Assembly (NCBI RefSeq): GCF_943734655.1
Contig: NC_071355.1
Coordinates: 241,049,183 to 241,113,182 of the forward strand
DNA: 64,000 nt
Source: Sabethes cyaneus
Taxonomy: Eukaryota; Arthropoda; Insecta; Diptera; Culicidae
Direction of reading: 5' to 3'
Part shown: one piece after another, positions 37,390 through 49,262 of the stretch
Layout: every line of letters begins with the position of its first letter
Numbering within the stretch: position 1 is the stretch's first letter
Program-made: the position numbers and the translations under genes
Notes under the pieces: generated by a model
The model's database searches: none
Seen by the model: the letters and a program-made list of their open reading frames with translations, nothing else
Told to the model about the DNA's origin: nothing

Positions 37390-39053
37390 TGGTTTAATAG
37401 GGAATGCCAACAAGCGGTGGAGGGAAAAAAACTGCTTGGAAAAATTATCTAAGTCTTGCCACTAGAGAGAACCTGGCCAAATACAGACGAGCTAGTAACC
37501 AGTTGACCACGATCCTGTGGAGGAAAAAGCGCCAAAAGGAGGACAGAGATCGTGAAGAATTAGAACAGCTATTCCGAGCTTATGACACGCGCAAGTTTTA
37601 TGAGAAGGTGAACCAAACTCGGAAGGGCTACACACCGAAACCTGACATGTGTAGGGACGAGAGAGCGAATCTAATCACAAACGAGCGCGAGGTGGTCGAC
37701 AGATGGAAGCAGTTCTTCGATGAACACCTCAATGGCGAAGTTGCAGAGGGAGGCGGAACGGAAATTAACCTAGGAGCGCCCATGGAAGATAGTAATGTCC
37801 TAGCACCTAATCTCCAAGAAGTCAAACGAGAAATCGGGCTGCTGAAGACCAATAAAGCCGCTGGGCAGGACTGTCTACCGACAGAGTTTTACAGACATGG
37901 CGAAGAAACGCTATCGAAGGCTCTACACTGGGTTATTTCGAGGATTTGGAAGGAGGAAAAGCTACCGGAGGAATGGGTGGGTTTCATGGGGGCTCGCGCA
38001 ACTACGGACAAATTTTTACTATCCGACAGCTCTTGCAGAATGTCGGGAATACAACGTGCCCATCTTTATTGATTTCAAAGCAGCATACGATACAGTCGAT
38101 CGAGACAAGCTATGGCAGATATTGCACGAGCACGGTTTGCGGACAAACTGACGCGACTGATTAGAGCTACATTGGATCGAGTGATGTGTTTCGTACACAT
38201 CTCTGGAACACTCTTGAGTCCCTTCGAGACGCGGCGAGGATTGAGACAAGGTGGCGGTTTATCCTGCATGCTGTTCAACATCGCCCTTGAGGGGGTGGTC
38301 CGACGAGCGGGTATCGAAACGAGAGGCACGGTTTTAGGCTTTGCAGATGAGCTCGATATAGCCAGGAACTTTGCGACGGCGGAGGCAATCTACGCCAGAC
38401 TGAAAGCGGAGTCTAGGAGAATTGGGCTAAAAATAAATGCGTCTAATACCAATTACATGAAAGGAAAAGGCTCAAAGGAAACAAACGCGCGCATTCCACG
38501 GACGGTAACCGTTGACGGCGACGAACTAGAAGTGGTAAAGGAGTTCGTCTATTTGGGTTCGCTGGTGACCGCGGACAACGACACTAGTAAGGAGAGCCAG
38601 CGGGGCGCATCCAAGCGGGAAATCGGGCCTATTTTGCCCTTCGTAAAACGCTACGATCAGGAAGCATACGCCGCCGCACGATGCTAACAATGTACAAAAC
38701 CCTTCTTAGACCGGTAGTTCTTTATGGATTTGAAGCCGTGACGCTGCTGACGAAGGATATACGCGCCCTTGCCGTGTTCGAGCGGAAAGTGTTGCGGACG
38801 ATATTTGGCGGAGTACAAACTGAAAGCGTAGAGTGGCGGAGGCGTATGAATCTACAGTGCTACAGGCACTGTTTGGGGAGACTCCCATCGAAAATTTAGC
38901 GAAAGTTAGCAGGCTACGGTGGACCGGAAACGTAAGGATGCCGGACGGTAAGGATTTGCGACTTCTAGGGACGACTAGGAAATTGGCGACGAGTGCTTGA
39001 AACAGCACGAGCCACCCTGGCTCTATGCTGAAGAAGAAGAAGAAGAAGAAGCT
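37390..39053 (+). mobile_element. LINE-B, longest copy, internally deleted, (GAA)n tail
   Basis: Positions 37404-38000 encode the linker and start of RT (WKQFFDEHLNGEV, KTNKAAGQDCLPTEFYR, LHWVISRIWKEEKLPEEWV). The frame then jumps to GFMGARATTD, so about 60 residues of RT between these blocks are missing. Motif A (FIDFKAAYDTVDRDKLW) follows at about 38067-38117. Downstream come RRGLRQGGGLSCMLFNIAL, a damaged catalytic motif FADELDIA in place of FADDxDI, YLGSLVTADNDTS, VLRTIFGGVQ and a GAA run (39030-39053). Three frames are needed to read it, and the D-to-E change would also disable it. Confidence 0.88.
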
Positions 39054-39069
39054 GATGAAATAGTGCGGT

Positions 39070-39465
39070 TCACGACACTAATCTTTGCTTGCTGCATCGA
39101 CTTGCGGTTGTTCACCTCCGTTTTATAATGCGCTAGCTCCAATTTCCTGGAGCATATCCAATCGTCCGTCAACAATGCTTATAGAGTGGGCAGGCGTCAA
39201 CTTAACCTCTCTGATAGATTCACCGTAGACTTCCAAGGTGATGTCATCCGCAAAGCCGGCAATCACAACCCCTACAGGTAACTAGCTTCCACACCTCGTC
39301 GTACATAACGTTTCACAACATTGGGCCCAGTATGGAATCTTGCGGAACCCCTTCGGTGATTGGAACGCACTTCTAACCCTTTTCCGTGTTGTAGCATAGC
39401 ACACGATTCTAGAAATAATTTTCCAGAACCCTGTACAGCGACACCGGTAACGAGATGCTTTGGTT
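39070..39465 (-). mobile_element. R1-like LINE RT fragment
   Basis: On the minus strand, broken frames give LYRVLENYF, VPITEGVPQDSILGPM with VMYDEVWKL, then GVVIAGFADDITLEVYGESI, followed by a decayed HSISIVDGRL block. GVPQxSILGP and FADDI are RT motifs B and C as in R1-clade elements. Only about 0.4 kb remains. LINE-B ends (GAA tail) just to its left. Confidence 0.7.
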
Positions 39466-40084
39466 ACTACATAGGAAGCATGCTGTTTAAAAGTTAATTG
39501 CTCGTCGAGGTGTATACCGAAATCCTTAGCTAACAGCCATGGTCGTCGCTCTCACTCGTCATTGCAGCCCGAGCAGCTGATACCGATCACTCGCGAGGAC
39601 TTGCACTTCCACCCGCGTGTAGAATTGAGGGCGTAAGATGAAAAAGTAACGCAAAATCTACATCCCAATATGCCGCTAGACTCAATGGTAGGTAGCTGCT
39701 CATGAGTTGTTTGCCTCGTAAGCGGGCTATGCAGAAAGATGCTACGAGGCTGTGCGTTCGTGAGTGTGTAGGTACCAGATTGTACGCTTGCGTCAGTGGC
39801 GTAAGCGTTGGGTGCTACGCGTCTCACACTCGCTCGCGTGAGACCAGACAGCATATGCTTCTCGCACAATTTGCACCATTGCTAGCGGCACGAAGGTAGA
39901 CACGGCGACGAGAAGGAAGCGTTCTTCGGTTAGAAACAACATATGACAGTTTTTCGCCACTTCAAGACCGTCGACGTTCCCTGCGGGGTGTGGATATTGA
40001 CAACATCAAATACTGGATGAGCTGCTGCCTTCTTGCCAGACGAGAAGTTAAGTGCTCAAATCGAAAATGGTTGAGGCTCTGCCG
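39466..40084. other. Intergenic, no gene recognised
   Basis: Short overlapping open frames on both strands only. Confidence 0.45.
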
Positions 40085-40545
40085 TCTGAAGACACCACTA
40101 TGCACCAAATTTTTACTATCCGACAGATCTTACAGAAACGCCAGGAATACTACGTGCCCATGTTTCACACATAGACTTCAAAGCAGCGTACGATACAGTT
40201 TTCCGGATTATCTGAAGTGACTGATTAGAGCTACTTTCAATCATGTGGTGTATATCGTAAACGGTGGAGGTTGCTCTCGAGTCCCTTCAAGACCTGCATG
40301 CCTTTCAACATCGCTCTTGAGGGCGTGATCCGACGAGCGAGCATCTAAATGAGAGGCATGTCTTTTAGCTAAGGTAGCCTACCCCTAGGCTTCGCAGAAC
40401 ACTTTCATACCGTAGCCAAAAGCAAGGCCAGGAACGGCGGAAGCCTCCTACGCCAACCAGAAAGCGCAGTATAGGAGAATTGGGTGGTTCGTGTATTTAG
40501 GGTTGCTGGTTATCGCGGACAAAAACGGACAACGGATCCCTTCTG
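40085..40545 (+). mobile_element. LINE-B fragment, heavily decayed
   Basis: Matches LINE-B in order: KFLLSDRSYRNARNTTCPCF (compare 38005-38060), a DFKAAYDTV remnant at 40169-40200, a short decayed LNHRSC-like stretch, FNIALEGVIRRAS-like sequence at about 40308-40350, and a YLGLLVIAD block near 40493-40520. Several deletions separate these blocks. Confidence 0.65.
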
Positions 40546-41560
40546 GGCTGTCATGTAAAAAGGAGTTGACTCGTTGAATTGTGTTGCTAGAGTAAGGTTT
40601 ATTCATATCTTCAGTAGTAATGAATTCCTATGATCGTCAACGATAAATCAGCCTACCTCATACCATTAAAAATAGAGATTTTCAATATGCTTGCAAAGTA
40701 CTGAAAATTGATAGCATGTTTTGAAGTCAAATTTCTCTGTATTTTTTTAAAGATCGTCCTACTCTCAGGTATGTAAGACGATTTCATACAGTAAATGATT
40801 TGAATATGAATAATTTTCAACGTACGACTTGCTGGTTTCGTTCGATTAGACAATGACTACTATTAGGCGCAACGAACATTATTTCTGGCATTTGAGAGCT
40901 TTGAAGTGTAAAAGAATTGACACAGATACTTTCATTGGTTTAGTTGCTAAAAAATATAAATTTGTCTTGTGTTAGGTAAATTTTTTATTAAAATTTATTG
41001 ATCGAGAAAAATCTCATAATTTGTGTAAGCGTAATCCATGACTATTACGTAAACGTGCTATGCAAGACAAATCATAAACATCATCGTGACCTAATTGCAA
41101 AGCTTTCGGCAAAATTTCATTTGCATGCCAAACCCGCGCCCAACCACGGTATAGATGAGGTAGGCAACTAGAGTGATTAGAGGTCATCCTCGCACTCATG
41201 TTGTACGGCTTATGGCAGTTGCACAGCATAGGATAGGCGCAACGTAATGATGATGAACGTAACTGGCACGTTGAGGGTGGAAGCGAAGTTTGAAGAGCCG
41301 GCAAGCAGCGAGATGGTGGCGGACTGCCGAAGCCGGAGCTAAATGTGCGACGTTGCACTTTTGCACTTTTATCAGAGAGCGACCGCTTTTCCTCACACAA
41401 GTGCCTCGGCACTTTCATGGGTGGTATTTTGCTACATATATGGGAAAAGCGTGACTTTTGCTGGAGACGAATCTATAGAATGATGCTAAACACGGTAGTG
41501 ACGCGACACAGAAGCTGTACGGTTGCGGGTAATGCCTTTAATTAAGATGCCTTCTTCTCG
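40546..41560. other. Intergenic, nothing recognised
   Basis: AT-rich left half. The right half has short open frames on both strands, none with motifs. Probably includes upstream regulatory DNA of Crk. Confidence 0.45.
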
Positions 41561-41676
41561 CAGAAGGAAGGAAGTCAAAAGCGACAGTTTAAAGGCAAAT
41601 TGTGACGCACTTAGAACAGAGGTCAAACACCTGCCGCTGGAGGATCGAAAACTGACGGATTTCCTTTCGCTTTTAG

Positions 41677-41868
41677 GTATCACGTGTGTAGCTTGCTGTT
41701 AGCGGAAAACATCAGCGTCTCGAGGGTAAACCGCAGAAAATTACTTCTAGTAGCAGCACTTCAAAACTGTAAGTACTTACTCCTTAAAAGGTTGTTGTTT
41801 AAACCCATTCAAACTGTTTTAACTTTTGCAGAACGTCTACAGTTGGTGAAAAGAGATATTGTTAAAGG
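41677..41868 (+). other. Crk 5'UTR exon end, intron and start of coding exon
   Basis: A donor ACT/GTAAGT occurs at 41769 and an acceptor TTTTGCAG ends at 41831, giving a 63 bp intron. The coding exon then has 37 bases of leader before ATG at 41869. A possible acceptor (CTTTTAG) ends near 41676, so the upstream leader exon may be 41677-41768. The Kozak region AAAGGATG is acceptable for insects. Confidence 0.6.
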
Positions 41869-42714
41869 ATGTCGTCGTTCGACGTGTATGACCGTGCCGC
41901 ATGGTACTTCGGCAATATGTCCCGTCAGGATGCCACCGATCTGTTGCTTAGCGAACGGGAAAGTGGTGTATTTTTGGTCCGCGACAGTACTACCATCTCC
42001 GGCGATTTTGTGCTCTGCGTGCGGGAAGACTGCAAAGTCAGTCATTACATTATTAACAAAATTCCCGGAGCGGATGAATGTTGTATGTTTCGAATCGGTG
42101 ATCAAACGTTCGCCGATTTACCCGATTTGTTGACTTTTTACAAACTTCACTATCTCGATACGACCCCATTGCGAAGGCCAGCCATCCGCCGGTGTGAGAA
42201 AGTGATAGGCAAGTTTGATTTCGACGGCAGTGACCCGGATGATTTGCCGTTCAAGAAGGGGGAAATTCTGGAGATCATCAGCAAGGACGAAGAGCAATGG
42301 TGGACGGCACGAAACAGTCGCGGACAGACGGGTCAGATTCCGGTTCCCTACGTGACTCGATACGAGGATAACATTAGCGAGCGACCACTGAATTCCGTCG
42401 GGGCCGGATCGAACGCACACCAGCCGCATCACGGTGCACCGCCCGGGGTTGGGATGCACCATTCGGAGAACTCTAACATCTTCAAATCGAACCTGAACCG
42501 GCAGCTACCGGCGCTGGCTCGCGTAAAGCAGGAACGGGTTCCGAACGCGTACGATGAAACGGCACTCAAGTTGAATATCGGCGACGTGATCAAGGTAATC
42601 AAAACCAACATCAACGGCCAGTGGGAGGGTGAGCTACGCGGCAAGGTAGGTCACTTTCCGTTTACCCATGTGGAGTTCATAGATGACGATGTTCAGCACT
42701 GGAGCGGACAGTAA
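41869..42714 (+). CDS. Crk: Adaptor protein Crk (SH2-SH3-SH3), 281 residues, single coding exon
   Basis: Intact frame. The SH2 domain is about residues 12-105, starting AWYFGNMSRQDA, with FLVRDS where Arg38 is the phosphotyrosine-binding arginine. The first SH3 is about 112-165 (KVIGKFDFDG, EEQWWTARN, GQIPVPYV). A His/Asn/Gly-rich linker follows, then the second SH3 at about 218-272 (RVKQERVPNAYDET, GQWEGELRGKVGHFPFTHVEF). The length and domain order match Crk of flies and vertebrates. Crk is cytoplasmic and links phosphotyrosine docking proteins to guanine nucleotide exchange factors, including DOCK-type regulators of Rac, in migration, myoblast fusion and engulfment. The 5'UTR is spliced just upstream. 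The next gene, the POU factor, is tail to tail 14 kb away. Confidence 0.97.
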   Translation: MSSFDVYDRAAWYFGNMSRQDATDLLLSERESGVFLVRDSTTISGDFVLCVREDCKVSHYIINKIPGADECCMFRIGDQTFADLPDLLTFYKLHYLDTTPLRRPAIRRCEKVIGKFDFDGSDPDDLPFKKGEILEIISKDEEQWWTARNSRGQTGQIPVPYVTRYEDNISERPLNSVGAGSNAHQPHHGAPPGVGMHHSENSNIFKSNLNRQLPALARVKQERVPNAYDETALKLNIGDVIKVIKTNINGQWEGELRGKVGHFPFTHVEFIDDDVQHWSGQ

Positions 42715-45700
42715 AAGCGTGTCCCCTTCTCGCGGTAGAGTCGTTTTATTCTATGTTTATTTTTTCCAATCAGAGGGATTTATTTAATTGTACAGATTAG
42801 TTTATGTTTAGGATGTACGAAAAGAAAAACAGATGAGTCATTTATGTTTTATGTTTGTTACGATAATGGCAGGTGGACTAGTGGATAGGGTATAAGTCTA
42901 GGCCGTAGGTGTATAGCGTGAGGAACAGAGGGGAAATAACGAGAAACCATTCTAAAGTGACAAGATTGTGAAACAACCAATTTATATAGATTTATTATTG
43001 ATAGACTTTCGCCCCACAGGAAGGCGGGCCGGGCCCGATGAGGTCGCCACCATCGCCATGCAAGCGTAAATGTAAACCACAGTATCCAATATAAGCATAA
43101 TTACTGCGCAAGGTTAAGTCTAACTTACTTCTCTACTGTTTAATGACAATTGCATTGCAAGCGGAAGGTTCAACAAAACAAAACTTCAACTCCATCATCC
43201 CATCGTCTAGCGAGAAACAACGTAACAATAAATACGATGATAGCGAGCGTAAAAGCACCGTTTTAGCGTCGGAGTGTTGTAGATATCGATATTTTATGAA
43301 ACAAAAATCTATACAAGGTAAATAACCGGGGGAGCTGATCGGAACGGGATCTCTCTGTGCTGCAGGGATGAGCCATTGTCCTTAGCTTTGTTAGCACTCA
43401 TGAACATGCTATATTTATTTCTATACTTTTATAAGAACTGGTCTAGCTACTCCATGCTCGAATTTTTTTTTGGGAGAAGCCCTTGAATTAGATCGTACTT
43501 TTTTCTTCCGTCGTTGGACATTTCTGTTGCACAAGCGTATCTTAGCGATACGGTGATAATCGGTTGCTACGGAGACGAGCTCCCGGGACCCTTCAGCAAG
43601 CGTCATGAACTTTGCTGCCATGAAGTCTGCTTGCGTGAACCCCACGCAGTTGGTCCACCTCCGAACATGACCAAGATGCTAGAGTTCAACTTGCCGTCAC
43701 GAGAATTTCCGGTGCAATCCGTGACCTTCTTCAAACCATCGGTCGATGCTCCTAGCTGTAGCTATAGCTTGTGGTCATTGGTGGAATTCAGGTTAGGTAC
43801 GCATAATTTTGGCTTCTGTCCAATCCTGGGCATTAGGGCAGCTAGACTTTTGTACCAAATTCGCAATGTCTGGTCGACGACTAATGTCACCTTAAGTTTA
43901 AACCAAGAAACGATCCCAATAGGTAACAGAAATGTCAAAAAACTTTTACAAGCTTTTACTTTTTCTGTTACCTGTTGCTAGGTAACCTGTATTGCATACA
44001 TAGCACAGCGAGGAAAATTGACGCACATCATTTTAAGCGAAAATGCAAATGAGTAGCAAATTTAATATGACCGTTAAGATTATTAATTTTTTAAATTTGA
44101 ATATTAATTTTTTCAATTTTTATGCTAATACTGTATTTTAAACTGATTGTAAAACTGTAAATTGCTTCAATGACAATACTTTTTTATTTGATACGCTTCA
44201 AGCAGTGCATTGAAAACAGCAAAAACCTAGAGTTTTGGAGGTAAATTGCCGAATTGTGTCTCATTTATTATTTTTCATTGGGTATCGTTAATTGTATATG
44301 AAAGTTTTGAGCAACCATAAAATTTTCTAAGGACATCAGCATAAGCCCAAGCACAGACTGTGAAATGTGGAACATCCCGTTTATATACAGGGTGGAAAGA
44401 GACTAGAACGACTAAGTAAAGCGCAAATCGAAGTAAACCAAAAATAATTCAATCAATCAGCCAACCAATCAAGAAGTAAAATTAACAACGATCCCATCAT
44501 AATCAATAAACGTGTTATTTAGCATACTATATTGCAGCCAAAACGGTTTGAGAGAAAAAAACAATCGAAACACAATGTAACCATTAAAAATAATAAAACT
44601 TTTGCGGCAGATTTCGTATCATCAGGTATCAAATGCAATTACTTTTGCAAACAATCCAAATTTGGAATGTGTAGTAGCATGACAGATCGACAAAAAAGAA
44701 ACAAACGCTACAGCGTTGACCGGAGAAAAAAACCAACCACACTACCGACTAACTAATGCCAAATAGAATGTAAACAAAAAACGGAACAAATCATATTAAA
44801 AATAAAAAACAAAACGAACCAAAAGGGGCCATAGTGAACACAACTCCGTCTAGCTGTTTAGCCAATTTACTCCGGACTAGTGCTGAAAAGCAGACAGGTT
44901 TGCTAGGTTTCCTCTGCGACGTCACATATGTCGGTGCCAGTACAGTAGCCAACACCAGAACCAGAACCATTCACCGTGAGTAGCATGCGCCATAGTCTAC
45001 TTCTTGGCTATTTAGTAGAGTATTGTTGGCAGTATACAACAGAAAACAAGAACGGCATCTAATGAAGGCAGCCATTTTTCTTCAGCGACTGTTGAGAAGC
45101 TGTGCGTAGGTATATTAAATCTTCTGAACTTTCACAATATGTTTCTGATGCCTACTATTTTGTCTGTCTAGTTTGCATACGAAAAATATGTGAGCGTAAC
45201 ATTTTGTTGTATAGATAGATATGAAAACATTATAGAGAGTGTATTTTATCTGAAAGAGAACAAACAGACAGGTATATATATTTTTTGAACAAAAAAAAAT
45301 CGTTTATATAAGGTTCCCGCAGGCAAAAATTCCTCCTACCAGCGTAGAAAGTGTTTCTTCTTTCACTCTTGGAGTGAGAAGCATAGAATCGAAGTGTTTG
45401 GAAATGGGGCCAGATTTACCCTTCGGATAATTCCCCTCCCACATATGTTTGCCAATGCTCCCGAAGCAATGGATAACATAACCGTTTTGTAAAGTCAATA
45501 ACACAATTACGAAGCTAATCTGAATGTGCAATAAATTGTAACACACCGTAATATGATACTAAACCCGCACGGCAGCGCGACGCAGGCGTGACACAGTCAT
45601 CAACAATCTATTAGCGTGTAAGTGTTCTGAGAAGGCTGATTTGATCTTTAAATTCACTCTAATAACTCACATTCAGACAAAAAAAAACAAGAGAAACAAC

Positions 45701-46320
45701 CAAATATAAGAAAAAAAAAAACAATTATCAAACAGTTATTTCCGTATTATATGATTGTAAGGTAGAACATTAACAGAAGAAGATTTTCTCCATCAAGAAC
45801 TAACAGGATACATATTCTAACAGTAAAACAGTAAACTAGTGGAAAGAATGGTAAATTTATCAGGAAGAAAAAACAACACACACAGAAGACCGACGTATTC
45901 GTAGCTTACAGAGTTTAGTTATCGCTTCATGTATGAAATTATTGCACTTTACATATATATATTTAAATAAAGTTTATTTAAGAGAAGGCATGCAAATATA
46001 TAAAACCGGTAGGGAGTAGGTTATCGAAACAGGATGGTTGAATTAATCGATCAAAGAAATTTCATGTACATTAGAAGCAAGAAGAGATATATATGTATAG
46101 AGGAAGAGAAGAGGGAAAAGCAAAGAATTTGGTAAAACGACAGTTGTGATTACAATTTATCTATCCCGTGAGAAAAAAAACTGGAAATCACTCCGTCAGA
46201 AAACTATTCTCAAAAACGATTGATTATACATACCTATTATGATAGTCCAGACATTTGTTTCAGGCACTGTCATTCGGTGGCCATCTGGAAGGTACTAGTG
46301 AAAAATAAAATCTTCAGTCA
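42715..46320 (+). other. Presumptive long Crk 3'UTR and downstream DNA
   Basis: No coding region on the plus strand. Possible AATAAA poly(A) signals occur near 44505 and 45966, and an AATAAA-like one near 46307. A/T-rich low-complexity sequence and a copia remnant (43500-43890, minus) lie within. The transcript end is not determined. Confidence 0.4.
43500..43890 (-). mobile_element. Ty1/copia-type RNase H remnant
   Basis: On the minus strand, RRPDIANLVQKSSCPNAQDW followed by TEAKIM matches the copia block between RT and RNase H (RPDIxxAV...HW.A.KR). TAWGSRKQTS then matches the RNase H block (WxSRKQxS). In a neighbouring frame, FMAAKFMTLAEGSREL matches the AEFxALAEGxxE block. Stops and frameshifts show decay. 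No long terminal repeats are seen. Confidence 0.7.
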
Positions 46321-47834
46321 AATTGCTTGAAAGTACGTAGGAACACTGCCCCGGGAGTTATGATTCAGAAAGAATGCTCAAAGTATAAACTACTTTTTCA
46401 AATTTTCGACGTATAACTGGAAAACTAGGTAACTAAAGGTGGCCTAATTTCCAATAACATGCTCAAAGTGTGGTGACATGGTAACCAATTTGCATCTATT
46501 TAAAATAATTGCTTTTACAACATTAAAATGTGTCATTCAAAGCTTTAATTTTACGCCATAGATAGTTTGCTCTATTGTGCAATCAGCACAGGATTTTAAT
46601 ATTTCTTAAAGTAGGTCCGCCTATAATAAGTTTCCGGAGCAAATTACAACTTTTTCAAATATCGTTACAGATCTATGCACATTGAATACCTTTTGAAAAG
46701 CCTTTGCCAAACGTGCAGAGACAAGTAGGCGGTGATCTAAATCGAAAGTCAAAATTTTTCACATGCGTAATTTATTTGTTGTGTTGCCATGGCGAGGTGA
46801 TCAAACGAAGTAAAACATGTGCGGTTTGTACTTAGATATGTACCTAGGTATAACGTCAATTACGAAAGTGAAAGCTAGTAAAATATGGGTTAATCTTCTT
46901 ATTCAAACTGTGAATGACAACTTCTAATTAAATCGAAGGCGCGAATGCTCGCAGCTGAGTGACTGTTGCCGGCGAGTCCAGTATCAAGGGACATCAGTGA
47001 AGTATATGGCGTTCTTCGAACTGGAGAGTACCGGTTAAGACGAGGAATTCCAGGTGAGAACTCTGTTCTAGATAAGAAAGGCGGTGATATGCACTAAGAT
47101 GGATCAAAGCGGACCGAGAGTTTATTTGCCCATTTGGATCAAGTTTTAGAGCGGTCGGTCCAACAATGAAGTATAAGTACAACTTTACATGTATGCTACT
47201 AGGTACTTAAATATGCGCAATTTTTCGCTATTTGGTCGGTCTGGTCGGTCTACGACGTACGTGACAGAAAAAATCCGGAAACCCATGCTTTCTCATATGC
47301 ATATTTTTCGAACAGAATGTTCGCAGGACAGGTAAATTTGCTGAGAATAACCGTGGGCATATCTAGAGATCTGTCATACATTTTGTCCCGATTTCCATTT
47401 CGCCCCTGTTGCATTTAGAACTACCTAATTGCAACACGAAATGTTCTTTCGGCTTACGTAAAACGAGATAGAACTTTTTGCTATTTTTAGAATTCCTTTG
47501 ATTGTCTTACTTGCTGTTAGTATGGCGATTACGCAACATAGAATCAATTCTACGTTTTACGCCTCTTTTAAAGCTTCTTTTACGTTTTTGAACCTCCCCC
47601 CTTGTCAATGGCCATCCTATTCCTGTCCTTATGTCGTCCAGCCACTTGCCATTTGAACCTCCCTACTTGTAAGAGACCGCTTCCGCCTCCCCGGGGGCTG
47701 ATTCTTTTTAGTTATAGCGCAACATACATTCATATTCACGTTCCTCGTCCTCCCCAGTCAGCTCCCCTTCCGCCACGTAGCTAATTATGCATTTGTTTTC
47801 TCTATGAAAATCTCTAAGACGGTAGAGAAACAAG
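46321..47834. other. Intergenic, nothing recognised
   Basis: No gene or terminal repeat noticed. Short open frames only. Confidence 0.5.
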
Positions 47835-49010
47835 GTCTTTTTTGTATATTTCTCGGGGACCGCCCTCACTAACCCCAAGATCGTCATCGGGGATATGAAC
47901 ACCCAGATTGGCCGGCAAACGATGTATAGACCGGTAATCGAGCCCCATTGCTTCCACACCGGCACGATAACGATGATGGATCAACTTTGCAGCTTCCTGT
48001 TGCCTGGTGATCAGAACTACTTTCATTCCTCGCAAAGATGTATGTATGTATGTATGGGGGTAGCCACCATTACTTCAAGGGTTTCCCATTGTATGCAAGT
48101 AGAATTACTGCAGAATCGAGTTTATCTACCTAACAACTTTCATGTCAATGCTGTTCGTGAAGGATCAAAAGGGGTTGAGTGGATCTATAAGCAATGTCGC
48201 TTATATGATTCCACGGGAATATAAGACACTCCTACCAGCATAGACTTCCGGTTTCTAGATACAAAACTTTGCCGTGCAAACTTATCTTGCGTGATGATTT
48301 GTGTGCTAGAAGGGCGCTTCAAAATCCTCTCCGACTTTATATGACTTGGGCTGGTTACCACATCCCTCATGCAGTCTTCGATTCATTCGATATCCTGATG
48401 CTCCTTCCCCTTTACGATAATGATGGTATATGGTAATGTAATAAAATATGTGTTATATGTAGATACATTATATGAAGATATATGGACAAAAATAGAACAA
48501 TCTCATCAGCAGTCCTTCTTCTGGTATCCATGAGCGTTATTTAAACTTTCTTCGGACCGAGTTTTCACTGTACAGTAGGAGGTGCTTGCTTTATGAGCTA
48601 AAACGAAACAAACAATTAAAATAACTTATGTTAAGCTTACCTACTAACAAGGTCGTGTGGCTCAGCCGTCATTCAAACCCGCAGTTTTGAGATCAGGCAG
48701 CCGGGAACCACCCTTCATCGCACCTCCTAGCTTGGCTACTCAATAGAGCATTACCGGGTAAGGCCACGTGGAGGCGCTAGGTAGGGGCTTGGGATGGCCG
48801 GAGCTATGTTGGACGCTTCCTCATTTGCCTTCTCCATTTTATTCCTCACAAAGATATCCACAAACCCGCGTGGAGAACACCTGCCAACAAACATTGAACC
48901 AAAACAAACAAATATGGCCGGTTTCTCCTGAACATTACTAACATACGGGGTGCGGACCCATCACCGGATCGGATCATTACAGAGTAGCAGTATATGTGTG
49001 TTCAAAACTA
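47835..49010 (+). mobile_element. LINE endonuclease fragment interrupted by the 0.8 kb element
   Basis: Positions 47875-47925 encode PKIVIGDMNTQIGR, the GDxNxxxG motif of the apurinic-like endonuclease of these LINEs. The sequence decays toward a TTFIPRKD-like block at 48018-48039 and stops at the 0.8 kb element. It resumes at 48841 with a block coding IPHKDIHKPAWRTP, the same stretch continued. A trace of the SDHYL region may lie near 48950-48990. It is a LINE-A/B relative. Confidence 0.65.
48040..48840 (-). mobile_element. 0.8 kb non-coding element, copy 1 (inverted relative to copy 2)
   Basis: It begins with a (GTAT)n run at 48040-48056 and matches the reverse complement of 52090-53957 (minus the nested LINE-B) along its whole length, with roughly nine bases in ten identical by eye. 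It is flanked by ATTCCTCGCAAAGAT (48025-48039) and ATTCCTCACAAAGAT (48841-48855), a 15 bp duplication of LINE endonuclease sequence with one mismatch. No protein domain is seen in either direction. If the microsatellite marks the 3' end, the element reads on the minus strand here. Confidence 0.85.
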
Positions 49011-49149
49011 TCAACGGTATATATCTCGCGAAATGCTGACCTCCTCGGATAAATATTCTACTTCCGTCGGCGTGTGGAGCGTATGTGTGTGCGTACTGCG
49101 TACGAATGGTTAGACTGGAGTGACGGAAACTAGACGTGAGTCACTAATA

Positions 49150-49262
49150 TAGGGTGCCGTGTGGTGATAGTTTAACTGTCAAAACACTTGGGCGCAAACT
49201 GAGAGTGTGGGTTAGAGTCCCACTTACGATATAACAGAGGAAGACCAAGCGGAACGATGACA
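49150..49262 (+). mobile_element. Possible tRNA-like SINE head
   Basis: GTGGTGATAGTTTAACTG resembles a box A region, and 40-50 bases further GGTTAGAGTCC resembles box B with one change. It lies just before a LINE-B fragment. The tail and target duplication were not found. Confidence 0.35.

Noticed and set aside
43514..43981. 155-codon plus-strand open frame with coding-like composition
   Set aside because: It is the antisense of a copia RNase H remnant readable on the minus strand.
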